The position numbers were made by a program, and so were the translations under genes. The notes under the pieces were generated by a model. That model worked only from the letters and a program-made list of their open reading frames with translations. It ran no database searches and had not been told where the DNA came from. 8,265 nucleotides of DNA from assembly GCA_900553635.1 (NCBI GenBank), contig USDU01000103.1:1-8265 (forward strand). Direction: 5' to 3'. Each line of letters begins with the position of its first letter. Positions within the stretch are counted from its first letter, which is position 1. Positions 5,081-8,265 of the stretch are shown piece by piece. The DNA is from an uncultured Lachnospiraceae bacterium. Its GTDB lineage: Bacteria; Bacillota_A; Clostridia; Lachnospirales; Lachnospiraceae.

Positions 5081-7522
5081 ATGGTAAGAATTGGAATGTT
5101 TTTAGGAGACCGCTACGAGATTCTGGAGAAAATCGGATCCGGCGGAATGGCAGAGGTCTTTAAAGGAAAGGATCATAAGCTGAACCGTTTTGTGGCGGTA
5201 AAGGTACTGAAGGATGAGTTTGTGGAGGATAAGAATTTTGTCCGCAAATTTAAAGAGGAGGCCCAGGCCGCGGCGGCGTTGGCCCATCCGAATATCGTGA
5301 ATGTCTACGACGTGGGAGACGAGCAGAATATCTTCTACATCGTCATGGAGCTGGTAGAGGGCATCACCCTGAAGACTTATATCGAGAAGAAAGGACGTCT
5401 GACGGTGAAGGAGGCCACCAGTATTGCCATTCAGGTGGCGTCAGGTCTGGAGATTGCCCATAACAATCAGATTGTACACCGAGATATCAAGCCCCAGAAT
5501 ATTATCATTTCCCGGGAGGGCAAGGTGAAGGTGACTGATTTCGGTATCGCCAAATCCATCTCTTCCAATACGAATACGGCGGACGCCATGGGATCTGTAC
5601 ACTATACGTCCCCGGAGCAGGCCAGAGGCGGTTACAGCGACGCCAAGAGCGACATTTACTCTCTGGGTATCGTCATGTACGAGATGGTGACCGGACGGGT
5701 GCCCTTCGACGGGGAGACCACGGTGGTGGTAGCGGTGAAGCACCTGCAGGAGGATATCGTATCCCCCAGAGTCTACGCTTCCGATGTGCCGGTGAGTCTG
5801 GAACATATTATCCTGAAATGTACGGAGAAGAGCCCGGATCGCCGTTATGCCAATGCGGCGGAGCTCATCGCGGATCTGAAGCAGTCCCTGCTTACGCCGG
5901 ATGTGAATTTTATCAAGGAGATCGTGCCGGATGGAGCCAAGACCGTAGCCATCACCCGGGATGAGATTTCGAAAATTAAGCGGGAGACCGGTCGGATTCC
6001 GGCGGCTGCCGACGACGCGGAGTCCAAGTACGCTTATCTGGATCGCCTGAACGCGGAAAAGGATGAGGACTATGACGACGAAGATTATGAGGATGACGAG
6101 GACTACGAAGACGAAGATTACGAGGATGACGAGTACGATGAGGATTATGACGACGGAAAACGCGGTAAAGGCGGAATCTTCGGCTTTTTGAAAAAAGATA
6201 AGAAGGAAAAAAAAGCAGACGACGATGAGGATGAGGATGACGAAGACAACGACGGCATCCTGGATCCGAAGATGGAGAAAATCATGACCATCGGCGGTAT
6301 TGTGGCCGCGATCATCATCGTAATTATCCTGGCGGTCATCATCGGCAAGGTGCTGGGCTTCGGCAAGGGTTCCGGTAATAAGAACACCGATGATACGGAG
6401 ATTGCGGACGTTCTGAATGAGGAAGTAGAGGTTCCGAGTCTCTTGGGGTTAAGCTATTCCGGGGCAAAGGATGAGCTGAACAAGCTGGGTCTGGGTATCA
6501 AGCTTGGCGAGACCAAGTCTTCCGATCAGTATGACGCGGGCCAGATCATCAGCCAGAGCGAGGAAGCTGGTACGAAGGTGGATCCGAATACCACAATTAT
6601 TGTAGACGTATGCGGCGACGGGGAAAAGGTAGAAGTGCCCGATGTGAAGGGGTACAGCCAGGCAAAGGCCGAGAGCGCGCTGAAGGCGCTGGGACTGACG
6701 GTGGATATTACCGAGGTAGCCAGCGAGGATGTGGCGGCAGGAAAGGTTATCTCCACTTCTCCGGCGGCAGGCAAGAAGATTGACAAGAGCGGCGTGGTAA
6801 CCGTTGTAGTCAGCAAGGGCAAGGAAGAGGATCAGCAGATAGAGGTTCCGGCCATCACCGGCAAGACTGAGGCCAAGGCCAAGGAGCTTCTGAAGGCGGC
6901 AGGACTGGCTTCCGGCCAGGCTTCCCAGGAGTTCAGCGATACCGTAGACGAGGGCAATATCATTTCCCAGAGCCCGAAGGCAGGCACCAAGGTGGATAAG
7001 GACAGCAAGGTAAGCTATGTCATCAGTAAGGGTAAGGAAAATAAGGACGTCTATATCGGCAACTACAGTGGCATGAGCGAGTCTGAGGCTACAAGCAAGG
7101 CTCAGGGCAAGGGTCTGAAGGTAGTCGTAGATTATGAATACAGCAGCTCTGTAGCCAGCGGACAGGTGACACGGACTGAGCCGGGTAACGGAACTACAGT
7201 AGCGGCTGGTTCTACGGTTAAGATTTGGGTCAGCAAGGGTACAGAGAGCGTAAGCGTTCCGGATCTGTCCGGTATGAATGCTTCCCAGGCGCAGACAGCA
7301 CTGTCATCGGTAGGTCTGACTCTGGGCGGAACGACCACGGGGACGGCAGCGCCCAGTGAAGGAGATTCAGGACGTATCTACGACTGGAGCTCCAAGGGTT
7401 CCTCTGTATCTAAGGGAACCGCCATCAGCATTACCGTATACGGAGCTTATGTCGCTCCGACGCCGGAACCGACCCCGACTCCGTCTACTCCTTCCGAGGG
7501 CGGAGAAGGTAATACACAGTAA
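5081..7522 (+). CDS. prkC: PASTA-domain membrane Ser/Thr protein kinase (PrkC/Stk1)
   Basis: Membrane sensor kinase with a cytosolic Hanks-type kinase and extracellular PASTA repeats. The family binds muropeptides or lipid II and tunes cell-wall synthesis, growth and spore germination. It has 813 residues. The kinase domain (about 11-270) has the glycine-rich loop IGSGGMAEVF (18-27), Lys41, Glu60, HRDIKPQN (133-140) with catalytic Asp135, and DFG (153-155). The activation loop is Ser/Thr-rich with Thr164 and Thr166, followed by GSVHYTSPEQA. Next comes a linker with an acidic/tyrosine-rich block (327-358), a lysine-rich block (371-378) and a second acidic block (380-390). A transmembrane helix lies at about 402-422. 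Five PASTA units follow (about 449-512, 517-580, 587-650, 656-720, 724-788), then a Pro/Thr-rich tail. GAGGTG at 5070-5075 precedes ATG 5081 by 5 nt. The second ATG at 5096 is possible but less well placed. Confidence 0.97.
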   Translation: MVRIGMFLGDRYEILEKIGSGGMAEVFKGKDHKLNRFVAVKVLKDEFVEDKNFVRKFKEEAQAAAALAHPNIVNVYDVGDEQNIFYIVMELVEGITLKTYIEKKGRLTVKEATSIAIQVASGLEIAHNNQIVHRDIKPQNIIISREGKVKVTDFGIAKSISSNTNTADAMGSVHYTSPEQARGGYSDAKSDIYSLGIVMYEMVTGRVPFDGETTVVVAVKHLQEDIVSPRVYASDVPVSLEHIILKCTEKSPDRRYANAAELIADLKQSLLTPDVNFIKEIVPDGAKTVAITRDEISKIKRETGRIPAAADDAESKYAYLDRLNAEKDEDYDDEDYEDDEDYEDEDYEDDEYDEDYDDGKRGKGGIFGFLKKDKKEKKADDDEDEDDEDNDGILDPKMEKIMTIGGIVAAIIIVIILAVIIGKVLGFGKGSGNKNTDDTEIADVLNEEVEVPSLLGLSYSGAKDELNKLGLGIKLGETKSSDQYDAGQIISQSEEAGTKVDPNTTIIVDVCGDGEKVEVPDVKGYSQAKAESALKALGLTVDITEVASEDVAAGKVISTSPAAGKKIDKSGVVTVVVSKGKEEDQQIEVPAITGKTEAKAKELLKAAGLASGQASQEFSDTVDEGNIISQSPKAGTKVDKDSKVSYVISKGKENKDVYIGNYSGMSESEATSKAQGKGLKVVVDYEYSSSVASGQVTRTEPGNGTTVAAGSTVKIWVSKGTESVSVPDLSGMNASQAQTALSSVGLTLGGTTTGTAAPSEGDSGRIYDWSSKGSSVSKGTAISITVYGAYVAPTPEPTPTPSTPSEGGEGNTQ
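6059..6154 (+). repeat. Low-complexity GAT/GAC/GAG/TAT tract coding for acidic Tyr-rich segment of PrkC
   Basis: About 96 nt built almost only from Asp, Glu and Tyr codons, giving imperfect copies of the unit DYEDDE/DYEDED (PrkC residues 327-358). It sits in the cytosolic linker between kinase domain and membrane. Synonymous codons vary (GAT/GAC, GAA/GAG, TAT/TAC), so the DNA repeat is imperfect while the protein repeat is strong. This suggests selection on the peptide rather than recent slippage. A second acidic block is encoded at 6218-6250 after a lysine-rich spacer. Confidence 0.8.
6207..6214 (+). other. Run of eight A's, candidate slippery site in prkC
   Basis: Eight consecutive A's follow AGAAGG. 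In the prkC frame they read as codon end A, then AAA AAA (Lys377-Lys378), which is a heptamer of the A AAA AAA type used in -1 frameshifting. A -1 shift would add Ser-Arg-Arg-Arg and stop at TGA 6226-6228. The product would be about 382 residues: a kinase without the membrane helix or PASTA repeats. A homopolymer this long can also cause polymerase slippage. No clear downstream stimulatory structure was identified, so function is speculative. Confidence 0.3.
6284..6346 (+). other. Transmembrane segment of PrkC
   Basis: Residues of about 402-422 (MTIGGIVAAIIIVIILAVII and the next glycine) form a single hydrophobic stretch rich in Ile, Val and Ala. It is preceded by the charged, Lys-containing cytosolic linker and followed by a short Gly/Lys stretch and the first PASTA unit. 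Family topology places the N-terminal kinase inside and the PASTA repeats outside. Confidence 0.9.
6425..7444 (+). repeat. Five tandem PASTA-domain coding repeats
   Basis: Five consecutive units of about 65 codons each. Four open with a V-P pair: EVPSLLG, EVPDVKG, EVPAITG and SVPDLSG. All but the last share a closing pattern in which a hydrophobic strand is followed by SKG or a variant. The fourth unit (about 7046-7240) opens VYIGNYSGM and lacks the V-P pair. Short DNA identities recur at unit ends: CAGCAAGGG at 6811-6819 and 7231-7239, and CAGTAAGGG at 7023-7031. PASTA units bind peptidoglycan fragments or beta-lactams in characterised homologues. Boundaries are approximate. Confidence 0.85.
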
Positions 7523-7545
7523 CCATAACCGAAAGCAGAATTTAC

Positions 7546-8265
7546 ATGCAGGGAAAGATAGTAAAAGGGATTGCCGGATTCTACTACGTTCACGTAGCGG
7601 AATCCGGTATCTATGAATGTAAAGCAAAGGGAGCCTTCCGCAATCAGAAGGTGAAGCCCCTGGTGGGCGACAATGTCCGGCTGGAAGTGCTGGATGAAGA
7701 ACAGAAAAAGGGTAACATTGAGGAAATACTGCCCCGGAAAAATGAGCTGATCCGCCCGGCGGTAGCCAATATCGACCAGGCACTGGTCATCTTTGCGGCG
7801 GCGAAGCCAAAGCCCAATTTTAATCTGCTGGATCGCTTTCTGATCCTGATGCAGTATCAGAAGGTTCCGGCTGTGGTCTGCTTTAATAAGCAGGATATGG
7901 TAGACGCGGAAGAATTACAGCTCCTTAAGAACACCTACGAGAGCGCAGGCTATCAGGTGATATTCACCAGCGCGGCGAAGGAGGAGGGCATACAGGCGGT
8001 ACGTGATTTACTGAAGGGAAAGACCACCACCGTGGCCGGACCATCCGGCGTAGGAAAATCATCCCTCATCAATCTGCTTTCCCCGGAGGCAGAGATGGAG
8101 ACCGGTGACATCAGCCGGAAAATCGAGCGCGGAAAGCATACCACCCGTCATTCGGAGCTTTTTGCCCTGGATGAGAACACCTTTATCTGCGATACGCCGG
8201 GCTTCAGCTCCATTTACCTGCCGGAGATGGAGAAGGAGGAGCTGGGAATCTATTTTCCGGAAATC
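7546..8265 (+). CDS. rsgA: Ribosome small-subunit biogenesis GTPase RsgA, N-terminal 240 residues (3'-truncated by window)
   Basis: Circularly permuted GTPase that binds the 30S subunit late in assembly and checks its maturation; also called YjeQ, YloQ or CpgA. The frame is open from ATG 7546 to the last base. The N-terminal OB-fold (about 1-70) includes GKIVKGIAGFYYV and VKPLVGDNV. The permuted G motifs follow in the order G4-G5-G1-G2-G3: FNKQD (113-117), TSAAKE (151-156), GPSGVGKS (165-172), GKHTTRH (196-202) and DTPG (216-219). The C-terminal zinc-binding domain lies beyond the window. ATG is the only good start, since upstream in-frame codons are non-initiator types. The Shine-Dalgarno is poor (only GAAAG at 7531-7535). 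It starts 23 nt after prkC. Bacillus PrkC phosphorylates CpgA, so linkage to the kinase is functionally sensible. Confidence 0.96.
   Translation, partial: MQGKIVKGIAGFYYVHVAESGIYECKAKGAFRNQKVKPLVGDNVRLEVLDEEQKKGNIEEILPRKNELIRPAVANIDQALVIFAAAKPKPNFNLLDRFLILMQYQKVPAVVCFNKQDMVDAEELQLLKNTYESAGYQVIFTSAAKEEGIQAVRDLLKGKTTTVAGPSGVGKSSLINLLSPEAEMETGDISRKIERGKHTTRHSELFALDENTFICDTPGFSSIYLPEMEKEELGIYFPEI
7572..7609 (+). promoter_or_regulatory. Long interrupted stem-loop in the first codons of rsgA
   Basis: CCGGATTC (7574-7581) pairs perfectly with GAATCCGG (7600-7607). Inside, CTACG (7584-7588) pairs with CGTAG (7593-7597) around a 4-nt TTCA loop. Between the two helices are one T-G wobble and one A-C mismatch; outside are a G-T wobble and a T-A pair. 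In RNA this makes about 16 pairs starting 26 nt after the first base of ATG. No T-run follows, so it is not a terminator. It overlaps conserved coding sequence, so part of the pairing could be accidental. Confidence 0.5.

Noticed and set aside
7367..7783. 138-codon open frame on the minus strand spanning the prkC-rsgA junction
   Set aside because: It is antisense to two well-supported genes, Arg/Pro/Ser-rich, with no recognisable motif.
1..8265. Mobile elements, CRISPR arrays, tRNA or rRNA genes, attachment sites
   Set aside because: No transposase or integrase motifs, no regularly spaced direct repeats and no tRNA-like folds were seen. The window is almost fully occupied by housekeeping coding sequence.

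Overview
This window is a compact, single-strand (+) housekeeping operon from a Firmicute, most likely a member of the Clostridia and plausibly Lachnospiraceae-like. The evidence is the gene order def-fmt-(zinc metallopeptidase)-rsmB-rlmN-PP2C-PASTA kinase-rsgA, the protein style and the roughly balanced base composition. The family-level assignment is an inference from protein style and gene order, not from a search. Both ends cut genes: the window opens inside peptide deformylase (def) and closes inside the ribosome-assembly GTPase gene rsgA.

Layout. Positions 1-195 hold the C-terminal part of def. Methionyl-tRNA formyltransferase (fmt, 202-1134) follows 6 nt later. A 70-nt gap with a small hairpin and a good ribosome binding site leads into a membrane zinc metallopeptidase of the YugP type (1205-1918). 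Its stop overlaps the start of rsmB (16S rRNA m5C methyltransferase, best start GTG at 1911, to 3269). rlmN (radical-SAM 23S rRNA/tRNA m2A methyltransferase, 3272-4372) begins 2 nt later and overlaps the PP2C phosphatase gene stp/prpC (4329-5054) by 44 nt. The PASTA-domain Ser/Thr kinase prkC (5081-7522) follows after 26 nt, and rsgA (7546 to the window end) after another 23 nt. There is no gene-free stretch over 300 bases. I see no convincing intrinsic terminator or promoter inside the window, which fits transcription as one unit.

How the genes work together. Fmt adds the formyl group to initiator Met-tRNA and Def removes it from nascent chains. RsmB and RlmN methylate rRNA, and RsgA checks 30S subunit maturation. 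PrkC senses cell-wall fragments or precursors through extracellular PASTA repeats, and Stp reverses its phosphorylations. RsgA (CpgA) is a known PrkC substrate in Bacillus, so the signalling pair sits beside a probable target.

I do not see a previously undescribed system. The points most worth a second look are: (i) a long interrupted stem-loop in the first codons of rsgA, which also lacks a clear Shine-Dalgarno sequence; (ii) an unusual acidic/tyrosine-rich, then lysine-rich, then acidic juxtamembrane segment in PrkC; (iii) an eight-A slippery run in that segment which, in the -1 frame, would yield a soluble kinase; (iv) a degenerate fourth PASTA repeat; and (v) the metallopeptidase gene placed inside a translation/signalling operon.
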